A DNA stretch of 64,000 bases, taken from positions 1,178,001 to 1,242,000 of the forward strand of contig NZ_JBBJCN010000001.1 of assembly GCF_037622515.1 (NCBI RefSeq), given 5' to 3'. The position numbers were made by a program, and so were the translations under genes. Position 1 is the first letter of the stretch, and each line of letters begins with the position of its first letter. Positions 30,493-40,335 of the stretch are shown here, piece after piece. The DNA comes from Paradesertivirga superstes (GTDB lineage: Bacteria; Bacteroidota; Bacteroidia; Sphingobacteriales; Sphingobacteriaceae). Under the pieces are notes generated by a model. The model was given only the letters and a program-made list of their open reading frames with translations, was not told where the DNA came from and ran no database searches.

Positions 30493-31491
30493 ATGAAAAT
30501 TGGAATTAACGGTTTCGGCCGTATTGGCCGTTTAGCTTTTAGAGCAGCTTCATTACGCAATGATATAGAGGTTGTTGGAATTAATGACCTTGTAGAGCCT
30601 GATTACATGGCTTATATGTTAAAATACGATTCAACTCATGGTAAGTTTGAAGGCACTATAGAAGTAAAAGACGGCAATTTGGTGGTAAACGGAAAAACTA
30701 TCCGTGTTACTGCAGAAAAAGATCCTGCCAACTTAAAATGGGATGAAGTAGGTGCTGAAGTTGTTATTGAATCAACCGGTTTATTCTTAACTCAGGATAC
30801 TGCTGGTAAACACCTTCAGGCTGGTGCTAAAAAAGTTGTTATGTCTGCTCCTGCAAAAGATGATACCCCTACTTTCGTAATGGGCGTTAATCATAAGGAA
30901 TTAAAAGCTGATCAAAACATCGTTTCCAACGCATCTTGTACTACGAACTGTCTTGCTCCTATAGCGAAGGTTTTAAATGATAAATTCGGGATTCTTGAAG
31001 GTTTGATGAGTACTATCCATGCGGTTACAGCAACTCAGAAAACTGTTGACAGTCCTTCTGCGAAAGACTGGAGAGGTGGACGTGGTGCTTACCAAAACAT
31101 TATTCCTTCTTCTACTGGTGCTGCCAAAGCAGTTGCTTTAGTTATTCCTGCTTTAAAAGGCAAACTAACTGGTATGGCTTTCCGTGTGCCGGTTGCCGAC
31201 GTATCTGTAGTAGATTTAACCGTGAAGTTAGAGAAATCAGCTACTTACGAGGATATCAAAGCAGCTATGAAAGAAGCTTCTGAAGGTGAACTTAAAGGCA
31301 TTTTAGGTTATACTGAAGATGAAGTTGTTTCTTCTGATTTTATTGGCGAAACCCGCACTTCTGTGTTTGATGCTAAAGCTGGGATCGCTTTGAATGATAA
31401 CTTCGTTAAGGTAGTGTCATGGTATGACAATGAGTGGGGTTATTCAAACAAGATCATTGATCTTGTTCAATTGATCGGAACTTTAAAATAA
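30493..31491 (+). CDS. gap: Glyceraldehyde-3-phosphate dehydrogenase
   Basis: The 332-residue enzyme has the Rossmann fingerprint INGFGRIGR at the N terminus, the active-site SNASCTTNCLAP with Cys149, and the WYDNEWGY C-terminal block. Codon 32 is Asp after Gly-Ile-Asn (GINDL), which favours NAD over NADP. It is the third gene after pfkA and the kinase paralogue, with an 82-bp gap that has its own -7-like box, so it may be transcribed both alone and with the operon. Two rho-independent terminators follow. Confidence 0.97.
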   Translation: MKIGINGFGRIGRLAFRAASLRNDIEVVGINDLVEPDYMAYMLKYDSTHGKFEGTIEVKDGNLVVNGKTIRVTAEKDPANLKWDEVGAEVVIESTGLFLTQDTAGKHLQAGAKKVVMSAPAKDDTPTFVMGVNHKELKADQNIVSNASCTTNCLAPIAKVLNDKFGILEGLMSTIHAVTATQKTVDSPSAKDWRGGRGAYQNIIPSSTGAAKAVALVIPALKGKLTGMAFRVPVADVSVVDLTVKLEKSATYEDIKAAMKEASEGELKGILGYTEDEVVSSDFIGETRTSVFDAKAGIALNDNFVKVVSWYDNEWGYSNKIIDLVQLIGTLK

Positions 31492-31509
31492 GCTATAATA
31501 CGTATCTGG

Positions 31510-31541
31510 AAGCCCTGCAAAAATGTTGCAGGGCTTTTTTT
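31510..31541 (+). terminator. Terminator of gap
   Basis: AGCCCTGCA (31511-31519) pairs with TGCAGGGCT (31527-31535), followed by a T run. Confidence 0.9.
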
Positions 31542-31642
31542 ATGGTTCGCCTTTGCAAAAGTGGGCCCACCGACCCACCCGAACATGATGATTCTGCAAT
31601 AAATTGTCATTGCATGTCTATTCCTGAAATAAGCTGAAAGTA

Positions 31643-31672
31643 AAAAGGCTACCTTATTCAGATAGCCTTTTA
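31643..31672 (-). terminator. Terminator of the GH31-glgB operon
   Basis: AAAGGCTA (31644-31651) pairs with TAGCCTTT (31663-31670); on the minus strand the stem is followed by T residues. It lies 24 bp behind the glgB stop codon. Confidence 0.75.
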
Positions 31673-31693
31673 TATTATTATTAGAAAATCAGA

Positions 31694-33709
31694 TTACCAA
31701 AACTTAGCTGTCCTGTTAAATCTTTTTAAAACCATACCGGTTAGTGGAGGCAGATTAATTAATGCCGACTGAGGTTTACCCTGCCATTGTACTGGCTCTG
31801 ATGAAAAACCTTGCTGCAGTTCGAAACCGCTTCCATAGAACTTCTCTTCATCAGAATTGAATATAACCTCCCAATCACCATGATGGGGCAAACCAACACG
31901 GTAATTTGGACGCGGTACTGGTGTCATATTTAAAACAATTACCAGTTTATCATCCGCATGATTACCCTTACGGCAATAAACAAGTACAGACTGCTCCGAT
32001 TCATTAACCTCTATCCATTCAAATCCGTCCCACTCAAAGCTCTTTTCGTATAGGGCGGTTTCATCTTTATATAAATGGTTTAATCCTTTTACCAGTTCCT
32101 GCATTCCTTTATGAGGCGCGAATTCAAGAAGATGCCAGTCCAGAGATAAATTCACATTCCACTCAGAAGTCTGAGCAAATTCATCACCCATATATAACAG
32201 TTTAGCACCAGGATGGGTAAACATATAAGTATATAACAACCGAAGATTAGCAAAACGCTGCCATTCATCACCTGGCATCTTATAGATCAGGGATTTTTTT
32301 CCATGCACTACCTCATCATGGGAAAGAGGCAGCATAAAGTTCTCTGTGAAAGCATAAACCGTACTGAAAGTAATCTGATTATGATGATACTTCCGATGAA
32401 TTGGATTTTGTTCAAAATACTTGATTGTATCGTTCATCCAACCCATCATCCACTTCATTCCAAAACCCAGACCGCCTGTAAAAACAGGTTTGCTTACGCC
32501 AGGAAATGCAGTTGATTCTTCAGCGATGGTTTGTACATCCGGAAATGCAGAATACACGGCAACGTTAAATTCCTTTAAAAAGCTAATCGCTTCAAGGTTT
32601 TCTCTTCCTCCAAATTGGTTAGGGATCCATTCTCCTTCTTTCCTGGAGTAATCGCGATAAAGCATTGATGCTACTGCGTCTACGCGTAAGCCGTCAACAT
32701 GGAAACGATCGAGCCAGAATATTGCATTACTTATCAGGAAGGAACGGACTTCGTTCCGGCCATAATTGAAAATATAAGATTTCCAATCTGGATGAAAACC
32801 TTCTTTCTCATCGGCATGCTCATATAAATGCGTGCCGTCGAACCGGTATAAACTATGGATATCGCCTGGAAAATGCGAGGGCACCCAGTCTAATATTACT
32901 CCGATTCCATTTTTGTGAAACTCTTCTATCAGGAACATTAAATCCTGCGGAGTACCATACCTTGAAGATGCCGCGAAATAGCCGGAAACCTGATACCCCC
33001 AGGAAGGGTAAAAAGGATGCTCCATAATCGGCATAAACTCAACATGGGTGAAGCCCATTTCTTTAACATAGGGCACAAGGCTTTCTGCCAATAAGCGATA
33101 TCCTAAAAATTTATCAGGATCTTCGGGACTGCGCATCCACGAACCCACATGAATCTCATAAACGGAGTAAGGACGGGTCAGCGAATTGTTCTCGTGACGA
33201 TTTTGCATCCAATCCGCATCCGACCATTCATACCATGTATCCCAAACAATAGAGGCGGTACGAGGAGGCTCCTCCCATCTTAAAGCATATGGATCGGATT
33301 TCTCAAGCTCTTCACCTTCGTTAGAACGGATAAAAAACTTATACACTTCCCCGTTGCCAATATGTGGTATAAACCCTTCCCAAATACCGGAACTATCCCA
33401 ACGGACAAATAACTGATGGGCTTCGCGGTTCCAGCCGTTAAAATTTCCTATTACAGAAACTGAGGCTGCATTTGGCGCCCACACAGCAAAATAAGTACCG
33501 GTGACACCCTCCACAACGGTGACATGAGAGCCTAATTTTTCATATAATTTATAGTGTTTCCCCGATCTGAATAAATGAATATCGAAATCCGTTAACTTAG
33601 AAAATACTACAACTTTATTTTCTAAAGGTTTATTTACTTCAACTGTCGATGATCTCACCGGCGCTGAAGAGGTCGCTTTTATTGACTTCGTTTTCTTTTT
33701 ATTCTCCAT
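31694..33709 (-). CDS. glgB: 1,4-alpha-glucan branching enzyme
   Basis: The 671-residue GH13 enzyme starts with a short Lys-rich tail and then a CBM48-like domain (FAVWAPNAASVSVIGNFNGW). Catalytic-domain motifs in order are DWVPSHFPG, GLRVDAVASML with the nucleophile Asp, TIAEESTAFP with the general acid Glu and LPLSHDEVVHG with the transition-state Asp. It forms alpha-1,6 branches in glycogen. The start overlaps the stop of the upstream GH31 gene (TAATG), so the two are translationally coupled. No glgA or glgC is nearby. Confidence 0.96.
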   Translation of the reverse strand: MENKKKTKSIKATSSAPVRSSTVEVNKPLENKVVVFSKLTDFDIHLFRSGKHYKLYEKLGSHVTVVEGVTGTYFAVWAPNAASVSVIGNFNGWNREAHQLFVRWDSSGIWEGFIPHIGNGEVYKFFIRSNEGEELEKSDPYALRWEEPPRTASIVWDTWYEWSDADWMQNRHENNSLTRPYSVYEIHVGSWMRSPEDPDKFLGYRLLAESLVPYVKEMGFTHVEFMPIMEHPFYPSWGYQVSGYFAASSRYGTPQDLMFLIEEFHKNGIGVILDWVPSHFPGDIHSLYRFDGTHLYEHADEKEGFHPDWKSYIFNYGRNEVRSFLISNAIFWLDRFHVDGLRVDAVASMLYRDYSRKEGEWIPNQFGGRENLEAISFLKEFNVAVYSAFPDVQTIAEESTAFPGVSKPVFTGGLGFGMKWMMGWMNDTIKYFEQNPIHRKYHHNQITFSTVYAFTENFMLPLSHDEVVHGKKSLIYKMPGDEWQRFANLRLLYTYMFTHPGAKLLYMGDEFAQTSEWNVNLSLDWHLLEFAPHKGMQELVKGLNHLYKDETALYEKSFEWDGFEWIEVNESEQSVLVYCRKGNHADDKLVIVLNMTPVPRPNYRVGLPHHGDWEVIFNSDEEKFYGSGFELQQGFSSEPVQWQGKPQSALINLPPLTGMVLKRFNRTAKFW

Positions 33710-36183
33710 TATTTCAGAACCTGAATCTCTTTAAAGTTTTTATTGGCTTTTATTACAACACGCTTAAGGTGATCAAAGTTTAAACTTTGATGATGTATTT
33801 CTTTGCCGTCAACTAAAACTTTTGATGGCTGGAATGGTAAACCTATAAATTTTAGTTCATATGTTTCGTATCTCGGAGTATATAATCCTTCGGAGCTTTG
33901 TTTTATTGTACAAGACAACGCGTCACCTTTAACCACAAATTTCTTTTCGGTATAAATATCCTGCTCGTAGGCGAATGTATCGCCATGATCTTCGTAGTAA
34001 AAAGAATTTATTTCAGATTCTGAATAGTAGATCTGGAACTTGATTTCATCAGGCTCAATCTCTCCTACGTACTGCATTAATGGCCATTCGGGAATAACCG
34101 AACCAGCTTTAACAAAAATTGGCATACTATCCAAAGGTGTTAACACCTCATGCTCTTTCCCTCCTTCTAAAGGTTCGTGCGACCAGTAATTGAACCATTT
34201 CCCTTTGGGAAGGTAAACCATTTTAGATTTCTGGCCAGGCTCGAATACGGGCGAGATAAGAATTTTATCTCCAAAAGTAAATTCATCTTCCCGGTTTCTG
34301 TTTAAAGGAACATCCTGTTCGAGCATCACCATCGGTCTCAAAATAGGAAAGCCATATTTATGATGTTCCCAATATGCCGAATAAATATAAGGCATCAGGC
34401 GGTAACGAAGTTCAATAAACTTACGGTTGATATCTTCATATTCTTTACCAAAGCTCCAGGGTTCCCGCTCACGGGTATCACCGGCAGAGTGCGCGCGCAT
34501 GAAAGGTGAAAATACTCCGAGCTGAATCCAGCGGGTAAACAATTCACCATCAGGCTCACCTGTAAATCCGCCGATATCTGTCCCGCACATCGAAACACCA
34601 GAGATTGACAAGCGCTGACATTGTATGGAAGCAAGTTTTAGATGATCCCAGGAAGCCAGGTTATCGCCTGTCCATACTGAAGAATAACGTTGTACTCCAG
34701 CATATCCCGAACGGGTAATGGTAAACGGACGCTTATTCTTAAACAGTTTTTTCAAACCATCATAGGTGGCGCGTACCATTTGCATTCCGTAAATATTATG
34801 TGCCTTGCGGTGTGATCCCCTATGACCGTCATATTGGTGCCTCACATCGTTAGGAAAGGAGCCTGAACCAAATACTGCAGGTTCGTTCATATCATTCCAA
34901 ACACCCGCTACACCGTCGTCGACAAGGCCCTTAAATAATGTACCCCACCACTCTCGTACTTCCGGATTCGTATAATCAGGAAACTGGCAGCGGCCGGGCC
35001 ATACATGCCCTTCCATAAAGTAATCATCCGAGCGGCGGCAGAAATATTTCTTTTCTTTACCCTCCTTGAAGACCCAGTAGTTTTCGTCAACTTTAATTCC
35101 CGGGTCAATAATAACAACTGTCCTGAAACCATCATCCAGAAGCTCTTTGATCATCTTTTTTGGCTCAGGAAAATATTTTTTATTCCATGTGAAGCAGCGG
35201 TATCCGTCCATGTAATCAATGTCAAGATACAAAGCATCACAAGGAATCTTACGATCACGGAAATTCTTGGCAAGAGCTTTTAACTTGCTTTCGGGATAAT
35301 AGCTCCAGCGGCATTGATGGTAACCCAAAGCCCATTGGGGAGGCATAGGATGGGTACCGGTTAAACTATGATAGCGTTTAACCACATCCATCATATGAGG
35401 GCCATGAATATAATAATACTGAAGTTCACCACCATCCGCCCAGAATGAAGTTTTATCAACATCCTGATGGGCAAAATCGAAATGAGTTTTGTACGTATTA
35501 TCAAAGAAAATACCGTAGCTGACATCTTCCTTAACTCCCAGATAAAAGGGTATAGCCCTGTATAGTGGATCCTGATCCCTGGCAAATGAATACGTATCCG
35601 TTGCCCAGTTTGAAAAACGGCGCCCCCTGATATTAAATGATGTTGGCTTGTCTCCTAATCCATAAAATGATTCATCCGGACTACAATGTTTTGTACAATA
35701 GACATAATATCCACCGAAATCAACATTTTCTTCCCAATGCATAGTAGAATAATCGCTGTTGATTACCCTGCTGGCATTATCTTCGAATGAAATAAGGAAA
35801 TCCTTCTTATCTATTATACAGGCTACAGTATTTGTCTCAACCCTGTAATATTCGTCAGCATCTTTAAAAGAGAAAACAGTTGCATGTTGCTCCAGTTTAG
35901 GAACAGCATACGAGAATTCGTCCAAAAATGTTCCGTGAGGAGCTAATTTAACCCGTATAATTTCATCGCTAACTACTCTTATCTCTACAACAGCGCTACC
36001 GTCAGAAAAGTAAAAATTATTGTCTTTCTGAGTGTATTCGACAACACTTTGCAAATACACTTTCTCTATAGGCTTAAGACCAATAATAGGGTTATTAACG
36101 TGTTGCACCCCTTCTTCTAACTGCTCAATACTAAATTCCGGCAACCCTGGTAACTCCGGTAAAGGCTCTTTCTCTTCTGTCAT
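33709..36183 (-). CDS. GH31 family alpha-glucosidase-like glycoside hydrolase
   Basis: An 824-residue protein with the GH31 arrangement: N-terminal beta-sandwich (IEKVYLQSVVEYTQ to about residue 210), the (beta/alpha)8 barrel and a C-terminal beta domain. Key motifs are PPQWALGYHQCRWSYYPE, DIDYMDGYRCFTW, GVWNDMNEPAVF with the nucleophile Asp, TGDNLASWDHLK with the acid/base Asp and FMRAHSAGD. There is no signal peptide, so a cytoplasmic alpha-glucosidase acting on maltodextrins or glycogen fragments is likely. It is the first gene of a coupled pair with glgB. An inverted repeat GAACG/CGTTC (36257-36261, 36270-36274) upstream is a possible operator. Confidence 0.94.
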   Translation of the reverse strand: MTEEKEPLPELPGLPEFSIEQLEEGVQHVNNPIIGLKPIEKVYLQSVVEYTQKDNNFYFSDGSAVVEIRVVSDEIIRVKLAPHGTFLDEFSYAVPKLEQHATVFSFKDADEYYRVETNTVACIIDKKDFLISFEDNASRVINSDYSTMHWEENVDFGGYYVYCTKHCSPDESFYGLGDKPTSFNIRGRRFSNWATDTYSFARDQDPLYRAIPFYLGVKEDVSYGIFFDNTYKTHFDFAHQDVDKTSFWADGGELQYYYIHGPHMMDVVKRYHSLTGTHPMPPQWALGYHQCRWSYYPESKLKALAKNFRDRKIPCDALYLDIDYMDGYRCFTWNKKYFPEPKKMIKELLDDGFRTVVIIDPGIKVDENYWVFKEGKEKKYFCRRSDDYFMEGHVWPGRCQFPDYTNPEVREWWGTLFKGLVDDGVAGVWNDMNEPAVFGSGSFPNDVRHQYDGHRGSHRKAHNIYGMQMVRATYDGLKKLFKNKRPFTITRSGYAGVQRYSSVWTGDNLASWDHLKLASIQCQRLSISGVSMCGTDIGGFTGEPDGELFTRWIQLGVFSPFMRAHSAGDTREREPWSFGKEYEDINRKFIELRYRLMPYIYSAYWEHHKYGFPILRPMVMLEQDVPLNRNREDEFTFGDKILISPVFEPGQKSKMVYLPKGKWFNYWSHEPLEGGKEHEVLTPLDSMPIFVKAGSVIPEWPLMQYVGEIEPDEIKFQIYYSESEINSFYYEDHGDTFAYEQDIYTEKKFVVKGDALSCTIKQSSEGLYTPRYETYELKFIGLPFQPSKVLVDGKEIHHQSLNFDHLKRVVIKANKNFKEIQVLK

Positions 36184-36449
36184 TCAATTCCAATAAACAC
36201 GCTGACAATCTATAGCATCGATGATATTATCAGCATTATACATATACTCCCTTCACGAACGGCTATAGACGTTCTTAGTATAAAAGGCTAGTCAATAATA
36301 TCTTGTAATTTGCAATAATACAAAATACCAACTCTAAAATAGGAAAAATGTTTAAACACCAGTTCAATAATATATAAATAAAAAAAGACATTTCCGCTAT
36401 AATCAATTTGATTGACTGAAGTTTTTAACTATTATTATATTTCTATAAT

Positions 36450-38870
36450 ATGAAAATAGTTAAAGCACTGCTCAGTATAGCGTTTTCTATAACACTTTTG
36501 GTGTTGCTTAATATAAAACTGGGCTCGGTTCCTCCACTTGGAAAATTTTTAAGTCCCTTTTTTGGATTCTGGCAAAATGCGGAAAGACAAGATCTTCAGA
36601 ATGCTGTTTTACACCTTAAAGAACTAAAAAGTAAGGTTCAAATTTCATATGACGAACATCAGGTTCCTCATATTTTTGCCGGTAATGAATATGATCTTTA
36701 TTTCGCCCAGGGGTATGTAACTGCAAAGGACCGTTTATGGCAGCTTGATTTTCAAACACGCTTTGCGGCAGGAACATTATCAGAAGTTATAGGTAAAAAA
36801 GCTTTGGAACTGGATAAATACCAGAGGCGTTTAGGAATGGGTTACGGAGCCGAAAACATGGTAAAGGAACTGGAAAAATATCCCCGGATAAAAGCCATGA
36901 CCCAGGCATATGCTGATGGCATAAACGCTTATATTTCAACTTTAAATAGTGAGAAATACCCTATAGAATTTAAGATTTTAGATTACAAGCCAATAAAATG
37001 GACAATTTTAAATACTGCATTGCTGTTAAAATTAATGTCGGCCACATTAGCAGGTGGCTCCGATGAATTTTATATGAGTAACGCCCTGAGAAAATTTGGC
37101 CCAGAGGTAATGAATGATTTGTTTCCGGATTATCCGTTTAGAGATGAAACAATTATTCCTAGAGACACAAAATGGGATTTTAAAGCTGATATCCAAGCTG
37201 AGCACTCTGCTCCTGTGCCGGCTAACACAACTATTGCTACCCCTCAGAAAAATGAAGGTATTGGAAGTAATAACTGGGCAGTTTCGGGAAGTAAAACAGC
37301 GAGCGGATATCCTTTACTTGCAAACGATCCGCATCTAAATTTAACTCTGCCGGCAATATGGTATCAAACGCAATTAATTGGCCCCGGAATAAATGTTTAT
37401 GGTGTTTCAATTCCAGGAGCCCCCGGCATAGTAATCGGATTTAACCAGAAAGTAGCATGGGGAGTTACCAATGTTGGGGCCGATGTTCTGGACTGGTATC
37501 GGATAAAATTTAAAGACAAGCAGTATAAGCACTACTGGCACAACAATGAGTGGAAAACTGTTAAAAAAAGGATTGAAACCATCCACGTACGGGGACATAA
37601 AACAATATCCGATACGGTTTTATATACTCACCACGGACCGGTAGTATATCTGCACAGACCAGATTTCATCAAAGCCAATAATGTTCCCGAAGGTTATGCT
37701 CTTCGATGGATAGCGCATGATCCATCAGCAGACATTGCTACTTTTTATTATTTAAACCGTGCAGAAAATTATGAAGATTATCGTAAGGCGCTAAGTTACT
37801 ATACCGCCCCTGCACAAAACTTTGTATTTGCAAGTGTCGATAACGACATATCCTTAACAGCAGCCGGTTATTTCCCCAGAAAAAACAAAGGGAATGGTAA
37901 GTTTTTATTAGATGGAACAAATGCAGGGGAAGACTGGCAGTCAAGGATTCCGTTTGAGCAAAACCCTTCGGTTAAAAATCCTACCAGAGGGTTTGTTAGC
38001 TCGGCAAATCAAAATCCGGCAAACAAATCTTATCCTTATTATTTAAACTGGGAATTTGCCGGTTATGAACGCGGGAACAGAATTAACACCCGCCTTTCTA
38101 AAATGGAAAAGGTAAATATAGATAGTATGCGAAATCTGCAGACCGACAACTACAGTGTTCTGGCAAAAGACGTTTTACCCACAATGCTGAGCCTTGTAAA
38201 GAAAGGAAGACTTAATGCGAGTGAAAGAGAGGCTTTTAATCTTATCCAAAAATGGGAATATAAATTTGATCCAAACGAAATTGCTGCGAGTATTTTTGAG
38301 ATCTGGCAAAAGGATATTTATAACAAAATCTGGGCGGATGAATTCACCAATCTAAACTCTCCCATGCGGTTTCCTAACCGCGACAGAACTGTACATCTTT
38401 TTTTAGAGGAACCTGATTCAAAATGGTTCGATAATATCACCACCCCTAAAAAAGAAACTCGTGAAGATATTGTTAATGCTGCTTTTAAATTTACGATTGA
38501 TAGTTTGGAAGGAAAATTTGGTCATCTTGGCAAAAGCTGGGAATGGGCAAATGTAAAACATAGCAATGTTCCTCATCTCGCCAAAATAGCGGGGTTCGGT
38601 TCCCGCCTCTTATATAATGGTGGTTCCAAAACATCTGTAAACGCATTAAATGAAAGTCACGGGCCATCCTGGCGAATGGTTGTGTCGTTAGGTAAAGTGA
38701 CCAAAGGTTATGGGGTCTTTCCCGGAGGACAGTCAGGGAATCCAGGAAGTTTTTATTATGATGATCTTTTGAACACCTGGACCAGTGGTGAACTAAATGA
38801 ATTACTATTTTTACGCTCTGCAACAAAAAAAAACAGTAGAATTAAAGGCCATTTAACACTTACCCATTAA
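36450..38870 (+). CDS. Penicillin-acylase-family N-terminal-nucleophile hydrolase
   Basis: The 806-residue precursor has an N-terminal membrane/signal segment (about 5-22), an alpha chain starting QISYDEHQVPHIFA, and the beta-chain start GSNNWAVSGSKTASGYPLLA with Ser273 as the nucleophile. Self-cleavage before Ser273 is expected. HGPVVY and the later Asn-rich SANQNPAN are further family marks. Secreted members hydrolyse amide bonds in penicillin G, acyl-homoserine lactones or other acyl-amides; the substrate cannot be predicted here. Export to the periplasm is likely. The start ATG follows an AT-rich leader with no clear ribosome binding site. Confidence 0.92.
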   Translation: MKIVKALLSIAFSITLLVLLNIKLGSVPPLGKFLSPFFGFWQNAERQDLQNAVLHLKELKSKVQISYDEHQVPHIFAGNEYDLYFAQGYVTAKDRLWQLDFQTRFAAGTLSEVIGKKALELDKYQRRLGMGYGAENMVKELEKYPRIKAMTQAYADGINAYISTLNSEKYPIEFKILDYKPIKWTILNTALLLKLMSATLAGGSDEFYMSNALRKFGPEVMNDLFPDYPFRDETIIPRDTKWDFKADIQAEHSAPVPANTTIATPQKNEGIGSNNWAVSGSKTASGYPLLANDPHLNLTLPAIWYQTQLIGPGINVYGVSIPGAPGIVIGFNQKVAWGVTNVGADVLDWYRIKFKDKQYKHYWHNNEWKTVKKRIETIHVRGHKTISDTVLYTHHGPVVYLHRPDFIKANNVPEGYALRWIAHDPSADIATFYYLNRAENYEDYRKALSYYTAPAQNFVFASVDNDISLTAAGYFPRKNKGNGKFLLDGTNAGEDWQSRIPFEQNPSVKNPTRGFVSSANQNPANKSYPYYLNWEFAGYERGNRINTRLSKMEKVNIDSMRNLQTDNYSVLAKDVLPTMLSLVKKGRLNASEREAFNLIQKWEYKFDPNEIAASIFEIWQKDIYNKIWADEFTNLNSPMRFPNRDRTVHLFLEEPDSKWFDNITTPKKETREDIVNAAFKFTIDSLEGKFGHLGKSWEWANVKHSNVPHLAKIAGFGSRLLYNGGSKTSVNALNESHGPSWRMVVSLGKVTKGYGVFPGGQSGNPGSFYYDDLLNTWTSGELNELLFLRSATKKNSRIKGHLTLTH

Positions 38871-38908
38871 TAAACCAATACGGGTTTAATGGCGACCCTA
38901 AAGAATGT

Positions 38909-39271
38909 ATGATAGTATTACCCATTTTTTTAGCCGCTTTAATATTACAGCTTTTTCTGCCCTGGTGGATAATCGGCATAGTTTCCTTTACAATTGCCGG
39001 CTGGCAGGCTAAAAATGGGAACGAAGCCTTTACAGGTGGCTTTATCGCAATTTTTCTGTTATGGATAATGATGAGTCTATGGAAGAGTCTTCCCAACGAT
39101 AATATTTTGGCGAACCGGGTCGGGCAAATGTTAATGTTACCAGACTGGCCCTTTAACTGGCTAATTGTTCTGTTGTTAACTGCTATTCTCGGGGGGCTCG
39201 TTTCCGGATTCTCAGCCCTATCGGGATTTTTTGCCCGAGAAGCTTTTATAAAAAGAAGAGCCAGACACTAA
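38909..39271 (+). CDS. Small integral membrane protein (about four helices)
   Basis: A 120-residue protein with hydrophobic segments near 2-19, 21-36, 46-62 and 84-105. It ends in a basic tail KRRARH that should be cytoplasmic. No family is recognised. It lies 38 bp behind the penicillin-acylase gene and 11 to 17 bp before the LuxE-like gene on the same strand, so a three-gene operon is possible. Size and topology recall small membrane partners, but no function can be assigned. Confidence 0.7.
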   Translation: MIVLPIFLAALILQLFLPWWIIGIVSFTIAGWQAKNGNEAFTGGFIAIFLLWIMMSLWKSLPNDNILANRVGQMLMLPDWPFNWLIVLLLTAILGGLVSGFSALSGFFAREAFIKRRARH

Positions 39272-39282
39272 TCTGATTATCT

Positions 39283-40275
39283 TTGACTGTGACAACAATC
39301 AATCCGCAAGAAATTTTTAATATAAAATCTGAAGCAGACTTCTCGAAGCTAGCCCTCGATATCTTTCATTATCAGGCGACAGAAAATGAAGTATATTCTG
39401 AGTTTGTAAGAACTCTCAGAATTGACCACGGTAAAATTACTGAATTTAGCAATGTTCCTTTTTTACCTGTAGAGTTCTATAAATCGCATAGTATTCAATG
39501 TGGTTCGGAAAAACCTGAGATTATCTTTTCAAGCTCCGGCACCACCGGAACGATACAAAGTAAACACCCTGTAAAAGCTCTATCAATTTACGAAGGCAGT
39601 TACAGAAAAGGGTTTGATTATTTTTATGGCAATATAAGCGAATATACTTTTCTTGCCTTGCTGCCATCTTACCAGGAACGTAACGGATCTTCATTAATAT
39701 ATATGGTCGATGATTTGATTAAAGAAAGCCGCAATCCGGATAGCGGGTATTTTCTTTATAATCATGATGATCTGCATTCGGTTTTGCTCCGCCTAAAAGC
39801 GGAAAAGAAAAAAACCATTTTGATTGGAGTAACTTATGCCCTGCTCGATTTTATTGAAGCCCACTCCGTTGATTTTCCTGACCTGATAATAATGGAAACC
39901 GGCGGAATGAAGGGAAAACGTAAGGAAATGATCAGGGAAGAACTGCATGAAAAACTTTGTAAAGGCTTTGGAGTTCCTTTTATTCATTCAGAATATGGAA
40001 TGACAGAACTTCTTTCGCAAGGATATTCAACAGGTGAAGGAAGGTTTAATTGCCCTCCATGGATGAGGGTATACATAAGAGACACAAACGACCCTTTCTC
40101 CCTATTAGAGGCCGAAAAAACCGGAGGTATTAATGTAATCGATTTAGCTAATCTTCACTCCTGCTCATTTCTTTCAACCCAGGATCTGGGTAAAAAACAT
40201 AGAGATGGAAGCTTTGAGATTCTTGGGCGGTTCGATAACAGTGACATTCGCGGATGCAATCTCTTAATTCAATAG
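39283..40275 (+). CDS. LuxE-like acyl-protein synthetase/adenylate-forming protein
   Basis: The protein belongs to the LuxE clan of the adenylate-forming superfamily: SSSGTTGTIQSKHPV is the Ser/Thr/Gly phosphate loop, GGMKGKRKEMIREELHEKLC and SEYGMTELLSQGY form the adenylation core, and TQDLGKKHRDGSFEILGRFD the hinge. LuxE activates fatty acids for the bacterial luciferase pathway, but no luxCDAB genes are present. The start may be TTG (39283) or the GTG at 39289. A TATCTTTG box at 39278-39285 touches the start, so a leaderless mRNA with the GTG start is plausible. Function in this host is unknown. Confidence 0.82.
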   Translation: MTVTTINPQEIFNIKSEADFSKLALDIFHYQATENEVYSEFVRTLRIDHGKITEFSNVPFLPVEFYKSHSIQCGSEKPEIIFSSSGTTGTIQSKHPVKALSIYEGSYRKGFDYFYGNISEYTFLALLPSYQERNGSSLIYMVDDLIKESRNPDSGYFLYNHDDLHSVLLRLKAEKKKTILIGVTYALLDFIEAHSVDFPDLIIMETGGMKGKRKEMIREELHEKLCKGFGVPFIHSEYGMTELLSQGYSTGEGRFNCPPWMRVYIRDTNDPFSLLEAEKTGGINVIDLANLHSCSFLSTQDLGKKHRDGSFEILGRFDNSDIRGCNLLIQ

Positions 40276-40335
40276 CCATTATATATTTCGCTGGGTTTTT
40301 GATTTTTCCTAATTTCAGCCCTTCATATACAGCAA

